This document shows positions 26,958-36,673 of a DNA stretch of 64,000 nt, piece by piece. The notes beneath the pieces are model-generated. The model was not told the origin of the DNA, made no database searches, and worked only from the letters and a program-made list of their open reading frames with translations. The stretch is from assembly GCF_029318685.1 (NCBI RefSeq), contig NZ_CP119677.1:4393001-4457000 (forward strand), given 5' to 3'. Positions within the stretch are counted from its first letter, which is position 1. Every line of letters begins with the position of its first letter. The translations under genes and the position numbers were made by a program. Source of the DNA: Ruminiclostridium papyrosolvens DSM 2782. GTDB lineage: Bacteria > Bacillota > Clostridia > Acetivibrionales > DSM-1351.

Positions 26958-29531
26958 ATGAAAGCTAATGAAAAGGCTGCATCAGGGACGGATAAGCAAA
27001 AAAAGAAGAAGAAGACCCCTTCGTCTCCAGCTTCTAAATTTACCCTTGCAGTTATAAAAACAGTGTTTGTTATCCTCATATCTTTAGGGTGTGTTGTTGG
27101 TGGTGTATTAGGCGGGGCCGTTCTCGGATACATAAAGACTGCATCGCCGATTACGCCGGATCAGCTTGAAATGACGAAAGTAACTTTCATATATGACAAG
27201 GATGGCAAGGAGATGACTCAGGTCAAAGGCGGTGAAAACCGAATACTTGCCGAACATTCTGAAATACCCGATAATATGAGACATGCATTTATTGCAATAG
27301 AAGATTCCAGATTCAAAAAGCATTCCGGTGTTGACAAAAAGCGTTTTGTAGGTGCTGCACTAAGCTATATTCTTAAATTCGGTAATGCTGACTACGGCGG
27401 AAGTACCATTACTCAGCAGTTGGTTAAGAATATAACCGGAAACACTGATTCTACAGTTAAAAGAAAAGTTCAGGAAGCCTGGCAGGCAATTGATTTGGAA
27501 AAAAAGATGTCAAAGGATCAGATTCTTGACAATTATATGAACAGAATTAACACCGGGTTGGGCTGCTGGGGTGTACAGGCAGCAGCAAAGAAATTCTTCA
27601 ATAAAGATATAAAAGATCTTTCTCTTGCTGAATGTGCCAGCATTGCAGGTGTTACAAAATCTCCGGGAACATATGATCCTACATTAAGTGAAAAATCAAA
27701 GGCTGCAAACAAAGAACGTCAGAAAATCATCCTTGATGAAATGCTAAGGCAAAAATATATTACTCAGAACGAGCATGATGAAGCAGTAGCCGAGCCATTA
27801 AAAGTCTATAAAGGCACAAGTGAAGGTGCCAAAAAGTCTAATAATGTACAGAGCTATTTTGAGGACTATGTACTGACCCAAGTTAAAAATGACTTGATGA
27901 AGAAATACAATTTATCCAGCAATAACGCTACCATAAAGTTGTACAACGGCGGTTTGAAGATTTACACAACTCAGGACAGCAACCTTCAGAAAATAATGAA
28001 CGAGGAGTTTACAAATCCTAAGAACTTCACTGCCAATGAAAAAATTAGCAATCCTGACATGCAGGCACAGGCAGCAATGCTTGTTATGGACCCGACTACA
28101 GGACAAATTCGTGGTATGTACGGTGCATATGGCGAGAAAAAAGCTAATTTCACCCTAAACAGGGCTACGGATATGAAGAGACAGCCTGGTTCAAGTTTCA
28201 AGCCTATAGCAGTTTACGGACCTGCAATAGACCTTGGTATTATAACACCTGCTACTGTAATAGATGACGTACCTGTATACCTTGATAAAGAACATCCCAC
28301 TACCCCGTATCCAAGAAATGCGGAAACAGGCGTATATGAGGGACTTCTCACAATCAGGAGAGCTATACAAAAGTCACAGAACGTTGTGGCAGCTCAGGTG
28401 TGGATGAATCTGTTGGGAGCTCAAAATTCTATAAACTATCTGAAAAAGGTTAATATAGACAGGTCTAAAGAAGGCTATGTTTCAATGGCCCTCGGTGGCT
28501 TGAATGAAGGAGTTAATCCCTTGATTATGGCTTCTGCATATGTTCCCTTTGACAACAAGGGAGTTTATCTGGAACCCATATCCTATACGAAAGTAACAGA
28601 TGATAAAGGCAATGTGATTTTGGATAAGAAAACAGACCAGAAGAGAAATATAGCTTACAAAGAAACAACTGCATTCCTTATGACAAGCATGATGAGAGAC
28701 GTTGTAACAAACGGTACTGCTTCTATATCAGGAGGTTTGGGACGTGGAAGCTTGGGAACAGTAAAAAATTCCTCAGGCAAGGTAATACCTACCGCAGGTA
28801 AAACAGGTACAACCAACGATACCTACGATAAATGGTTTGTTGGATATTCTCCGTACTATGTGGGTGCTACCTGGTATGGCTACAATTACAATAAGACTCT
28901 GAAGGGTCAAGAAGTTTATCAGGCATTGAATCTTTGGAACAAGGTAATGAACAGAGCACATGCAAAACTTGAGCCAAAAGACTTCTCTCAGCCTCAGGGA
29001 TTGGTAAAGAAAACTATATGCATTTATTCCGGCAAGCTTGTAGGTCCATATTGCAGTGGCGACCCACGTGGTAATGCAATAAAAACAGAGTATTTTGCAA
29101 AAGGTACTGAGCCAACTGACACATGTAATGTACACGTACTTGCTAAGGTAGATACAAGTTCAAAGGATATTTACGGACGTCCACTGTTGGCAAATCCCTT
29201 CTGTCCGCCAAGCTTGGTAAAGGAAAAGGTATTTATAAAGAGACCTGTTCCATATTTGCCGAAAAGTCCGCTGAAAGGCTCCTTGTCGTTGACTATCAAG
29301 GACTGGATATATCAGTTATCGGAAGAAGAATACTGTACAAAACATGGAAAGGGAGCAACTAACGTAATTCCACCGAATAATCCGGCAACTCCTTCTCAGA
29401 ATACAGGTAATAGCAGTTCCGGTAACACACAAAACGGGAATAACGGCTCACCAAGCAAGCCGACTAACAGCGGAGGTACTCCGTCTGACAGCTCAAATAG
29501 CGGCGGTAACCTTGATGATATAATTCCATAA
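26958..29531 (+). CDS. ponA: Class A penicillin-binding protein (PBP1A)
   Basis: An 857-residue bifunctional peptidoglycan synthase. A Lys-rich cytoplasmic start and one membrane segment (about 30-58) precede the GT51 transglycosylase domain, with EDSRFKKHSGVD near 114 and GGSTITQQLVKN near 147. The transpeptidase domain has GSSFKP (SxxK) near 410, KSQN (SxN) near 475 and GKTGTT (KTG) near 614. The tail is rich in Asn, Gly, Ser and Pro. AAGGAGG precedes the ATG. The original downstream terminator has been moved 1.9 kb away by a group II intron insertion. Confidence 0.95.
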   Translation: MKANEKAASGTDKQKKKKKTPSSPASKFTLAVIKTVFVILISLGCVVGGVLGGAVLGYIKTASPITPDQLEMTKVTFIYDKDGKEMTQVKGGENRILAEHSEIPDNMRHAFIAIEDSRFKKHSGVDKKRFVGAALSYILKFGNADYGGSTITQQLVKNITGNTDSTVKRKVQEAWQAIDLEKKMSKDQILDNYMNRINTGLGCWGVQAAAKKFFNKDIKDLSLAECASIAGVTKSPGTYDPTLSEKSKAANKERQKIILDEMLRQKYITQNEHDEAVAEPLKVYKGTSEGAKKSNNVQSYFEDYVLTQVKNDLMKKYNLSSNNATIKLYNGGLKIYTTQDSNLQKIMNEEFTNPKNFTANEKISNPDMQAQAAMLVMDPTTGQIRGMYGAYGEKKANFTLNRATDMKRQPGSSFKPIAVYGPAIDLGIITPATVIDDVPVYLDKEHPTTPYPRNAETGVYEGLLTIRRAIQKSQNVVAAQVWMNLLGAQNSINYLKKVNIDRSKEGYVSMALGGLNEGVNPLIMASAYVPFDNKGVYLEPISYTKVTDDKGNVILDKKTDQKRNIAYKETTAFLMTSMMRDVVTNGTASISGGLGRGSLGTVKNSSGKVIPTAGKTGTTNDTYDKWFVGYSPYYVGATWYGYNYNKTLKGQEVYQALNLWNKVMNRAHAKLEPKDFSQPQGLVKKTICIYSGKLVGPYCSGDPRGNAIKTEYFAKGTEPTDTCNVHVLAKVDTSSKDIYGRPLLANPFCPPSLVKEKVFIKRPVPYLPKSPLKGSLSLTIKDWIYQLSEEEYCTKHGKGATNVIPPNNPATPSQNTGNSSSGNTQNGNNGSPSKPTNSGGTPSDSSNSGGNLDDIIP

Positions 29532-29538
29532 ACATCGG

Positions 29539-31437
29539 ATAGGAGGTAGCTGATTATTTCAGCTACCGACCTTCCACACCACCGTACGTACCGTTCGGTA
29601 TACGGCGGTTCTCTAGTTTACACGTACTTGTTTATAGTAATCCGAAAAGAAGATGTACCCTAATTTCTTTAGAGTATCATTATTAAGAGTTCGGCTAAGT
29701 ATAGGGCTACAGGAAATCCTCCAGTAGCCTTTTCTTGTATTCGCAAACTCATATGCTTTCTGCTTTTCAATTCCGAAGTGCATGAGCATTTTAATTCTTG
29801 TCTTGATTTTCTTCCACTGTTTCCAGTATACCATCCTTATCCTTCTTCTCATCCACTCATCTGTCTGATTCATCAAGCCTTTCATATCGGCTTTTCTGAA
29901 ATAATTTATCCAGCCTTGAATATACTGTTTTAGTTTATTCGCCCTGAGTTCATTTCCCCAGCCGTTTGAGCGACTTGTGAGTCCTCTTATTTTGTGCTTC
30001 ATCTTGCTGATTGATTTTGGGTGTATTCTGACTCTGTATTCCCCTTTGCTCCAATAAAAAGCAAATCCTAAAAATTTCACCTCTTTGTAGCGTGCAACCG
30101 TTGTCTTATCTCTGTTTACTTTCAGAAAAAGTTTTCCTTCGATAAACGGTATGATGTTATTCAGGGTTCTTTCTGCGCTTTTCCTGCTTTTGCAGAATAT
30201 CATACTATCATCTGCATAGCGGACAAATTTATGTCCTCTCGCGGTCAGTTCCTTATCCAGTTCATTCAGCATTATGTTACTGAGCAGCGGACTTAGTGGT
30301 CCTCCTTGAGGTACGCCGACTTCTGTTTCCTCAAATTTATGCCTTACAACAACTCCTGCCCTCAGATATTTATGAATAAGTGATATTACTCTGCCATCTT
30401 TTATGGTTCTTGATAGTACTTCTATCAGCTTGCTTTGGCTCACTGTGTCAAAGAATTTCTCCAAGTCCATATCTACGACATATTTGTACCCCTCGTTCAC
30501 ATTCCTCTGGCATTGGTTTATTGCATCATGCGCACTCCTTTTCGGTCTAAAGCCATAGCTGTACTCTGAAAACTGTGTTTCAAATATCGGTGAAAGTATT
30601 TGCGAAATTGCCTGTTGGATTACTCGGTCAACAACAGTGGGTATACCCAACTTTCTCACTTTTCCTTTCTCTTCTTTTGGTATTTCTACCCTTCTTACCG
30701 GATTAGGATGGTATTTGCCATCCCTGATTGTTTGAATTAGCTGCTCTCGGTTTTCTCTGAGATACGGCAGAAGTTCATCTACCTCCATTTCATCAATTCC
30801 TCCAGCACCTTTATTGGATTTTACTTTCTTGAATGCCGCATTTAAATTGTCTTTGCCCAATATCTTTTTCAATAAATCATCTGTCGACAGGTATGTATTG
30901 GTGATGTTGTTTTCAGTTATCCTCTTGTGAGCGGACGCTTCTGCATACTCTTTCTGTTCCGCAGATACCTTTTGCAGATAGCCCTTATTTTGTGGTTGTC
31001 TGTCCTTATATTCACTTCTGGTAACATTCATTTACTTTCACCTCCTAAAGTTCAGTCCTTCCCAAATGGCGTCGACTTCATCTGGTACTACGACCTCGGC
31101 TGACTTCTCACGATAAATCTTATTTCAATCATGCTTCATACTTTATGTTTCTGCATGTCCGTGAGACCTCCCCAGGTAAGAGCGCAATCTTTCCTTCCAT
31201 CTACCTGCCACATATACACCATAGGCTCCGAGTAGTTATTGGGCTTCGGCTTGTTATGCAGCCTTACCCGACCTAAATATGCCTGATGTGATTTCTGTTC
31301 GTCAGACCAGAAGTTTGCCTCCAGCTTTCTTCAGATTCCTCGTCACCAAGGACACCCTTGCTCTTGGCTATGTGCTTGGCACTACTAGCCCGCACTCGGG
31401 ACTTTCACCCGTTAGATTGCGCCCATACTGGGCGCAC
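29539..31437 (-). mobile_element. Group II intron, class C-like, inserted behind the proB terminator
   Basis: The 5' end (GTGCGCCC at 31437 reading left) and the early domain I segment (GGGTGAAAGTCCCGAG near 31400) are standard group II sequences. A domain V-like hairpin (29577-29614) and domain VI-like hairpin (GGTAGCTGA/TCAGCTACC, 29543-29565) define the 3' end near 29539. The 5' exon is the hairpin and T-run of the proB terminator, the known target of bacterial class C introns. About 1.9 kb, with the RT/maturase gene inside. Confidence 0.88.
29613..31031 (-). CDS. ltrA: Group II intron reverse transcriptase/maturase
   Basis: A 472-residue protein. The fingers/palm region runs about 50-330 with VGVPQGGPLSPLLSNIMLNEL (split at 256-276) and catalytic VRYADDSMIF. 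The maturase X domain follows (LKQYIQGWINYFRKADMKG). No HNH endonuclease domain is present, as expected for class C introns, which use terminator hairpins or replication forks. The frame looks intact, so the element may still be active. Confidence 0.93.
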   Translation of the reverse strand: MNVTRSEYKDRQPQNKGYLQKVSAEQKEYAEASAHKRITENNITNTYLSTDDLLKKILGKDNLNAAFKKVKSNKGAGGIDEMEVDELLPYLRENREQLIQTIRDGKYHPNPVRRVEIPKEEKGKVRKLGIPTVVDRVIQQAISQILSPIFETQFSEYSYGFRPKRSAHDAINQCQRNVNEGYKYVVDMDLEKFFDTVSQSKLIEVLSRTIKDGRVISLIHKYLRAGVVVRHKFEETEVGVPQGGPLSPLLSNIMLNELDKELTARGHKFVRYADDSMIFCKSRKSAERTLNNIIPFIEGKLFLKVNRDKTTVARYKEVKFLGFAFYWSKGEYRVRIHPKSISKMKHKIRGLTSRSNGWGNELRANKLKQYIQGWINYFRKADMKGLMNQTDEWMRRRIRMVYWKQWKKIKTRIKMLMHFGIEKQKAYEFANTRKGYWRISCSPILSRTLNNDTLKKLGYIFFSDYYKQVRVN

Positions 31438-31439
31438 AT

Positions 31440-31490
31440 AGAAAAACGGCTTTTGCAGGAATAATGCAAAAGCCGTTTTTTATTTAACTA
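31440..31490. terminator. proB terminator, split from ponA by the intron
   Basis: AAAACGGCTTTTGCA and TGCAAAAGCCGTTTT arms with a 7-nt loop. On the minus strand it ends proB. Before intron insertion it would have lain next to the ponA stop and served both convergent genes. The intron begins two or three bases behind its T-run. Confidence 0.9.
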
Positions 31491-31495
31491 AAAGA

Positions 31496-32314
31496 CTATT
31501 TTAATCCAATAAACAGTGTACCAACCTGTTCTCCGCTTAATATGTCAAGAATAGTTTCAGGGTGACTACCGTTTGTGAGCACCACATCTACCCCTGCGCC
31601 TGTGGCTATCTTTGCAGCACTTAACTTTGTTACCATTCCTCCGGTGCCTCGTTTAGTTCCCGCACCTTCAGCACACTCCTCAATCTCAGTAGTAATCTTA
31701 TCTATAACGGATAACATCTTGGAATCAGGATTTTTTCTGGGGTCTGAATCATAGAAGCCATCTATGTCCGATAAAATTATGAGTAAATCTGCCTCTATAA
31801 GCTTTGCCACAATAGCTGACAGTGTATCGTTTTCGCTAAAGGTATCCTTCTGACCTACTTTAAGCTCAACTGTAGAAACAGAGTCATTCTCATTTACTAT
31901 AGGTACAATTCCCTTTTCTAAAAGAGTTTCAAATGTATTAACAACATTTTTACGGCATTTATCATCGCTCATAATGTCTCTTGTCAATAGAATTTGACCA
32001 ACAATGTGTCCATACTCTGAAAAAAATTTGCTGTACATATGCATGAGTTCACATTGACCTACTGCTGCAACTGCCTGCTTTTCCCTAATTGTTCTGGGCC
32101 TTTCAGGCAATTTAAGTTTATCAACGCCTACCCCGATAGCTCCTGAAGTTACCAGTACTACCTCTTTACCCTGATTTGATAAATCTGAAATAATTCTTGC
32201 CAGCTTATCTATACAAGTAAAATTAATTTTCCCGGTCTCATATGTCAAAGTAGAAGTACCCACTTTAATGACAATCCTTTGTGCATCTTGAAGTTTCTGT
32301 CTTTTGAAACACAT
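31496..32314 (-). CDS. proB: Glutamate 5-kinase
   Basis: About 272 residues of the amino-acid kinase fold; phosphorylates glutamate in the first step of proline synthesis. RIVIKVGTSTL, VLVTSGAIGVG, NENDSVS and GTKRGTGGMVTKLSAA are the family's nucleotide- and glutamate-binding segments. There is no C-terminal PUA domain, as in many Gram-positive enzymes. proA is not adjacent. ATG at 32314 is preferred (AGGGG at 11 nt); a TTG 9 nt upstream is possible. Confidence 0.93.
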   Translation of the reverse strand: MCFKRQKLQDAQRIVIKVGTSTLTYETGKINFTCIDKLARIISDLSNQGKEVVLVTSGAIGVGVDKLKLPERPRTIREKQAVAAVGQCELMHMYSKFFSEYGHIVGQILLTRDIMSDDKCRKNVVNTFETLLEKGIVPIVNENDSVSTVELKVGQKDTFSENDTLSAIVAKLIEADLLIILSDIDGFYDSDPRKNPDSKMLSVIDKITTEIEECAEGAGTKRGTGGMVTKLSAAKIATGAGVDVVLTNGSHPETILDILSGEQVGTLFIGLK

Positions 32315-32386
32315 TTTTATCAATACCCCTTATACCAAAAATCGCAACACCTTAAAGATTATATAATAAATCCGTGAGATTTTCCA

Positions 32387-33079
32387 CTATGCTTCTTCCT
32401 GATACGATACACTTTTATTTCTCAATACGAAAGAGCTTAGAATGCTTTCAAGCTTGCCATATACATACTGGTTCTCAAAAATCAAAAACAGTATTGTCCC
32501 CAAAACCGTTGATGCAACTGCATCAAGAACACTATGCTGCTTAGTAAACCATGTAGACATGTATATGAGAATGCACATTGCTACTGACGAAAACCTCATA
32601 AGCAGCCCCTTGCCGTATTTCAATGTAAACATTGTAAGCAAAATAGTATCAAGCATATGGATGCTCGGGAAACAATTAACCGGCCTGTCCTTGCCGTAAA
32701 TAATCAGTACTGCCTTTTTTAAAAGGTTGTCCGGTACTACCTCAGGGCGTGGAACCGTTGTCGGGTAGATATAATAAATTGCAAAACAAACAAACATACC
32801 AATTAATATACTGAATAATAGTTTGTAATAAATTTTCTCATTACAGTATGCCAAAACCAGCAGAATACCAAAGATATACAAATACCAGAATACATATGGT
32901 ATTATAAACCATTCATTAAATGGTATCAGACTATCAAGAAAAGTAGTTACATCGTGAGCGCCCTTAGTAGTAACATTCAACAAGAAATACACGCACTGTG
33001 CCATTGGTATTAATAGCATAAACAGTACCCTTCGAAAATACACTACCAGATTGTCTCGATTTAAAAAATTATTAGTCAT
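32387..33079 (-). CDS. PAP2-superfamily membrane phosphatase
   Basis: About 230 residues with six membrane segments. The catalytic motifs appear as RPVNCFPSIHMLDTI (C2-type PSIH) and WFTKQHSVLDAVAST (C3-type HxxxD). Members remove phosphate from lipid phosphates or transfer phospho-headgroups (inositol-phosphorylceramide synthase-like proteins share this layout). The ATG at 33079 has GGAG 9 nt upstream; an in-frame ATG at 33094 has no site. Confidence 0.82.
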   Translation of the reverse strand: MTNNFLNRDNLVVYFRRVLFMLLIPMAQCVYFLLNVTTKGAHDVTTFLDSLIPFNEWFIIPYVFWYLYIFGILLVLAYCNEKIYYKLLFSILIGMFVCFAIYYIYPTTVPRPEVVPDNLLKKAVLIIYGKDRPVNCFPSIHMLDTILLTMFTLKYGKGLLMRFSSVAMCILIYMSTWFTKQHSVLDAVASTVLGTILFLIFENQYVYGKLESILSSFVLRNKSVSYQEEA

Positions 33080-33163
33080 AAAATTTTTCTCCATAAGAAT
33101 ATTCTATATAACAACTAATTATACTCGAATTTTGAAAAATTGTTTACTTTTTTATCAGGAAAT

Positions 33164-34030
33164 TTATAGGAACTCGTATTCCCTTGACCATGCCTGCTTT
33201 TCACCCGGCTCAATATGGACATTAACAAAGGCTTCAGGACTTGCAACATGTTTTGAGCCCCATAATGCAAATTTCTGTGGAACAAAATCGTCTGTTTCCT
33301 TTACTCCTGCTCCTGACTTACTGTCATATAACTCCCATGAACTGCTTCCGTTGCAATCAAAATCCTTAAACTGACTGTAAAATTCTCCGTTGAAGCTGTC
33401 AGGCCATGAAAGTTCTCTATCTTTAACAATAAGCTCTCCGCTGACATTTTCCATCTGTATATCACAAGGAAGTTTTAATGAATAACTGCTTCCTATACTG
33501 TTATTATCTATTCCGATAAAATTGTGGCAGTACTCCGTAGTACTTATTATTTTTTCTCCGGTGTTCTCCAATAGATAGGTTATTTTTAACCTGTTTTGAC
33601 ACAAGCTTATACTTTTTCTATATATGTAGCCATAACCATTGTGAATAGACATCACAACCGACAAATCAGCACAAGTATTATCGGTAATTACTTTAAAATC
33701 CAAGGGCTTAACCTCATATTTTCTGAAAAAGTCATAAGGCTCCGTATCCGGTCTCTTCAAAAGGCCTACCCCAATCTTTGGAAAATATTCTCCCACAGGA
33801 GTTTCATCAAAGCCCACAGGCTCACGTATTCCAAATTCTCCGCAAAGTCCGCAGCCTCCCGACCCTTTTCCCGCTTCATTAGATTCCTTCACACAAAAAG
33901 TATGTTTTCCATCCAAAGTAACCTGAGTAATAAATCCACACCAGTCAAATCTTGAGCCGTTATATTCTTTTCCGGGATATGATATATCAACGGAAAGTCT
34001 CTCATTACTTAAAACAATATTGTTACTCAT
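33164..34030 (-). CDS. Aldose-epimerase-like beta-sandwich protein
   Basis: A 288-residue protein with the galactose-mutarotase superfamily look: repeated beta strands, the central ITYLLENTGEKIISTTEYCHNF segment (split at about 148-169), and a late ALWGSKHVASPEAFVNVHIEPGE. The catalytic His/Glu set of true mutarotases is not clearly present. A sugar- or polysaccharide-binding role is likely; exact substrate unknown. AGGAGG precedes the ATG. Confidence 0.65.
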   Translation of the reverse strand: MSNNIVLSNERLSVDISYPGKEYNGSRFDWCGFITQVTLDGKHTFCVKESNEAGKGSGGCGLCGEFGIREPVGFDETPVGEYFPKIGVGLLKRPDTEPYDFFRKYEVKPLDFKVITDNTCADLSVVMSIHNGYGYIYRKSISLCQNRLKITYLLENTGEKIISTTEYCHNFIGIDNNSIGSSYSLKLPCDIQMENVSGELIVKDRELSWPDSFNGEFYSQFKDFDCNGSSSWELYDSKSGAGVKETDDFVPQKFALWGSKHVASPEAFVNVHIEPGEKQAWSREYEFL

Positions 34031-34177
34031 AGCATCCTCCTTATAAATTGGTTTTGGCCAACATAATTACCTTATATTACAAGCAGATTGGAGTCAATAG
34101 TTTTCAAAGTAAAAGGGCTGATGTTTTGGGACTCCCCTTAACAATCAGCCCTGATAAATTCAGTTACATAAGTTTAA

Positions 34178-36262
34178 TTACTCATCATCTTCAGCAACCA
34201 TATTCTTTTTGGCCTCTTCAATGACTTTGTTCGCAACGATAGCGGGAGCTTCCTCATATCTTTCAAACCATAGCTTAAAGTAGCCCCTGCCATGAGTCAT
34301 AGATCTCAAATCCGTAGCATACTTGAACATTTCAGCCTGAGGAACCTCTGCTTCAACCTGCTGCTGTCCGTTATCCATTGGATTCATGCCAAGAATTCTT
34401 CCACGTCTTTTATTCAAATCGCCAATTATATCTCCCATATATTTTTCAGGCACATAAATCTCTACATGTACAATAGGCTCCAATAGTACTGGTGAAGCCA
34501 TGGGCAAACCTTTTTTATAAGCCAGTCTTGCAGCTATCTTAAAGGCCATTTCTGAAGAATCTACATCATGATAAGAACCGTCAACCAATGTGGCTTTAAG
34601 ATTTACAACAGGATACCCTGCAAGCACGCCGCGCACAATGGCTTCTCTCAACCCCTTCTCTACAGCCGGATGATAAGATTTTGGAACAGAACCTCCGAAT
34701 ATTTTTTCCTGGAAAACAAGGTCTTCCGTATCACCACGCTCAAACTCTATCCATACATGTCCGTACTGACCATGTCCGCCGGACTGTTTCTTATGTTTTC
34801 CTTCCACCTTGACTTTTTTCTTTATTGTCTCCCTGTAAGGTATTTTGGGATTAACAAGGTTTACCGATACCCCGAACTTAGCTTTAAGTTTGCTGATAAT
34901 AACATCCAGGTGCTGTTCTCCTACACCTGAAATAAGGGTTTGATGAGTTTCCGTATTAACTGAGACTTTAAATGTAGGATCTTCGTCCTGAAGCTTATGT
35001 AAACCAGAACTGATTTTTTCTTCATCACCTTTGGCTTTTGGCTCCACCGCCATTGAAATAGCCGGGTCAGGAAAAGTTATCTTTTCCAGTATGACTTTAT
35101 TAGTCTGCTCGCAAAGAGTGTCGTTGGTATTGGTTCCTGCCAGTTTTGCAACTCCACCTATGTCACCTGCTATAAGCTTATCTGTGGGAATTTGCTTTTT
35201 ACCTCTCATAACGAAAATCTGACCGATTTTTTCCGACCTCTCTGTTGTAGAATTAAAAACAGAAGAGTCTGCCTTCAAAGTTCCTGAATAAACTCTGAAC
35301 ATGGAAATCTTACCTACAAATGGGTCCGCAATAGTCTTGAAGACCAGAGCAGCAAGAGGTGCGGAGGCATCGGCCTTTAACTCAACAGACTCCTCCTTTC
35401 CCACTTTCTGGGCTTTTACTTTTATAGCTTCGGGAGACGGCATAAAAGCTACGATTGCATCCATAAGCTCTTTAACTCCCATATTATGGTGAGCTGACCC
35501 GCAAAATACAGGAGTTATTATTCCGTCAGCTATACCGGCCTTTATACCTATTTGCATTTCTTCAGCCGTAAACTCTTCTTCACCGAAAAACTTTTCCATA
35601 AGCCCTTCGTCAGTTTCAGCAATTAATTCATTAAGTGAGTTTTTTATTTGAGAAATTCTATCTGTTAAATCCGAAGGAATATCTGTATCTGTTACTTTAT
35701 CCTTCTGGAATTTTTTCGCAGTCATATTGATTATATCTACAAAGCCAACATATTTATCAGCCTCATAGATTGGAAGCTGTAATGGTATTACGCTGTTGCC
35801 GAAAGTACTCAGCATTTTATCATAGGCAGCATAGAAATTGGCGTTATCTTCGTCCATTTTATTAATAAAGAACATTCTGGCGGCTCCATACTCTTTGGCG
35901 TAAGCCCATGATTTCTCTGTTCCCACGGAAACGCCACTTTTTGCAGAAACTACTATTACCGCGCCTTCTGCCGCACGGATGCCCTGCATTACTTCACCTA
36001 CAAAGTCAAAATATCCGGGAGTGTCAATTACATTGATTTTATGATCCACCCATTCACAAGGTGCCATAGAAGTACTTATAGATATTTTTCTTTTAATTTC
36101 TTCGGGATCATAGTCAGACGTTGTAGTCCCGTCAGCAACTTTCCCAAATCTGTCCAGTACACCTGTATTGAACATCATAGCCTCTGCCAGAGTAGTTTTT
36201 CCTCCCCCACCATGTGCCAAGAGGCATATGTTCCGTAGTTTTTGCACGGAATAGTCCTTCAT
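34178..36262 (-). CDS. EF-G-like GTPase (FusA2 type)
   Basis: About 694 residues with all five EF-G domains. G1 AHGGGGKTTL, G3 DTPGYFDFVGE and G4 NKMDED are intact. The G1 loop (GGGGKTTL) and the switch region differ from canonical EF-G (AHIDAGKTT), as in the second EF-G-like proteins of clostridia and spirochaetes. It may act in ribosome recycling or under stress rather than in standard translocation (family knowledge, not shown here). Start at ATG 36262 with GGGGGA upstream. Confidence 0.9.
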   Translation of the reverse strand: MKDYSVQKLRNICLLAHGGGGKTTLAEAMMFNTGVLDRFGKVADGTTTSDYDPEEIKRKISISTSMAPCEWVDHKINVIDTPGYFDFVGEVMQGIRAAEGAVIVVSAKSGVSVGTEKSWAYAKEYGAARMFFINKMDEDNANFYAAYDKMLSTFGNSVIPLQLPIYEADKYVGFVDIINMTAKKFQKDKVTDTDIPSDLTDRISQIKNSLNELIAETDEGLMEKFFGEEEFTAEEMQIGIKAGIADGIITPVFCGSAHHNMGVKELMDAIVAFMPSPEAIKVKAQKVGKEESVELKADASAPLAALVFKTIADPFVGKISMFRVYSGTLKADSSVFNSTTERSEKIGQIFVMRGKKQIPTDKLIAGDIGGVAKLAGTNTNDTLCEQTNKVILEKITFPDPAISMAVEPKAKGDEEKISSGLHKLQDEDPTFKVSVNTETHQTLISGVGEQHLDVIISKLKAKFGVSVNLVNPKIPYRETIKKKVKVEGKHKKQSGGHGQYGHVWIEFERGDTEDLVFQEKIFGGSVPKSYHPAVEKGLREAIVRGVLAGYPVVNLKATLVDGSYHDVDSSEMAFKIAARLAYKKGLPMASPVLLEPIVHVEIYVPEKYMGDIIGDLNKRRGRILGMNPMDNGQQQVEAEVPQAEMFKYATDLRSMTHGRGYFKLWFERYEEAPAIVANKVIEEAKKNMVAEDDE

Positions 36263-36268
36263 AATCAT

Positions 36269-36673
36269 TCCCCCTTATTTTTTACAATTATTTCACACCT
36301 GTATAATAAACCGAGTTTCCCTTGGGAAAAACGTTATCCGGGTCATACATACACGCTTTACAGCTTGTTCTCATTTGTATAGAACCTTAATACAAAAAGT
36401 AAAGTGAAACAGAATAAAAGGGTTAATATAAACTATATTTATTATTATCTATTCTATATCAGTACAAAATTACCTTTTTTATATAATAAAAATTTTAAAA
36501 TCTTGTGGCTTATAGCTGTTTATAATTTTCTAATGATGCTATATAATATAGGTTAATATAACAATCAGTATATATGATTGGTTATACGAAAGGGGCTTAG
36601 GGCCCTTGTGATATGGTAGAACGGTGTTTTTTTATTTTATTAACGTAAAACGGTAGAAAGGTGTTGAATTTTA
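36269..36673 (+). promoter_or_regulatory. Intergenic region and leader of aroF
   Basis: A weak promoter, TTTATA-17 nt-TATAAT near 36518-36547, points at aroF. The leader contains a short GC-rich hairpin (AAGGG...CCCTT near 36590-36607) and a direct repeat of GGTAGAANGGTGTT (36615-36628 and 36652-36665). No T-box or known riboswitch is recognisable. Confidence 0.35.

Noticed and set aside
36500-36673. Possible T-box or amino-acid leader for aroF-tyrA
   Set aside because: No T-box sequence (TGGNACCGCG-like), no run of Tyr, Phe or Trp codons, and no terminator/antiterminator pair.
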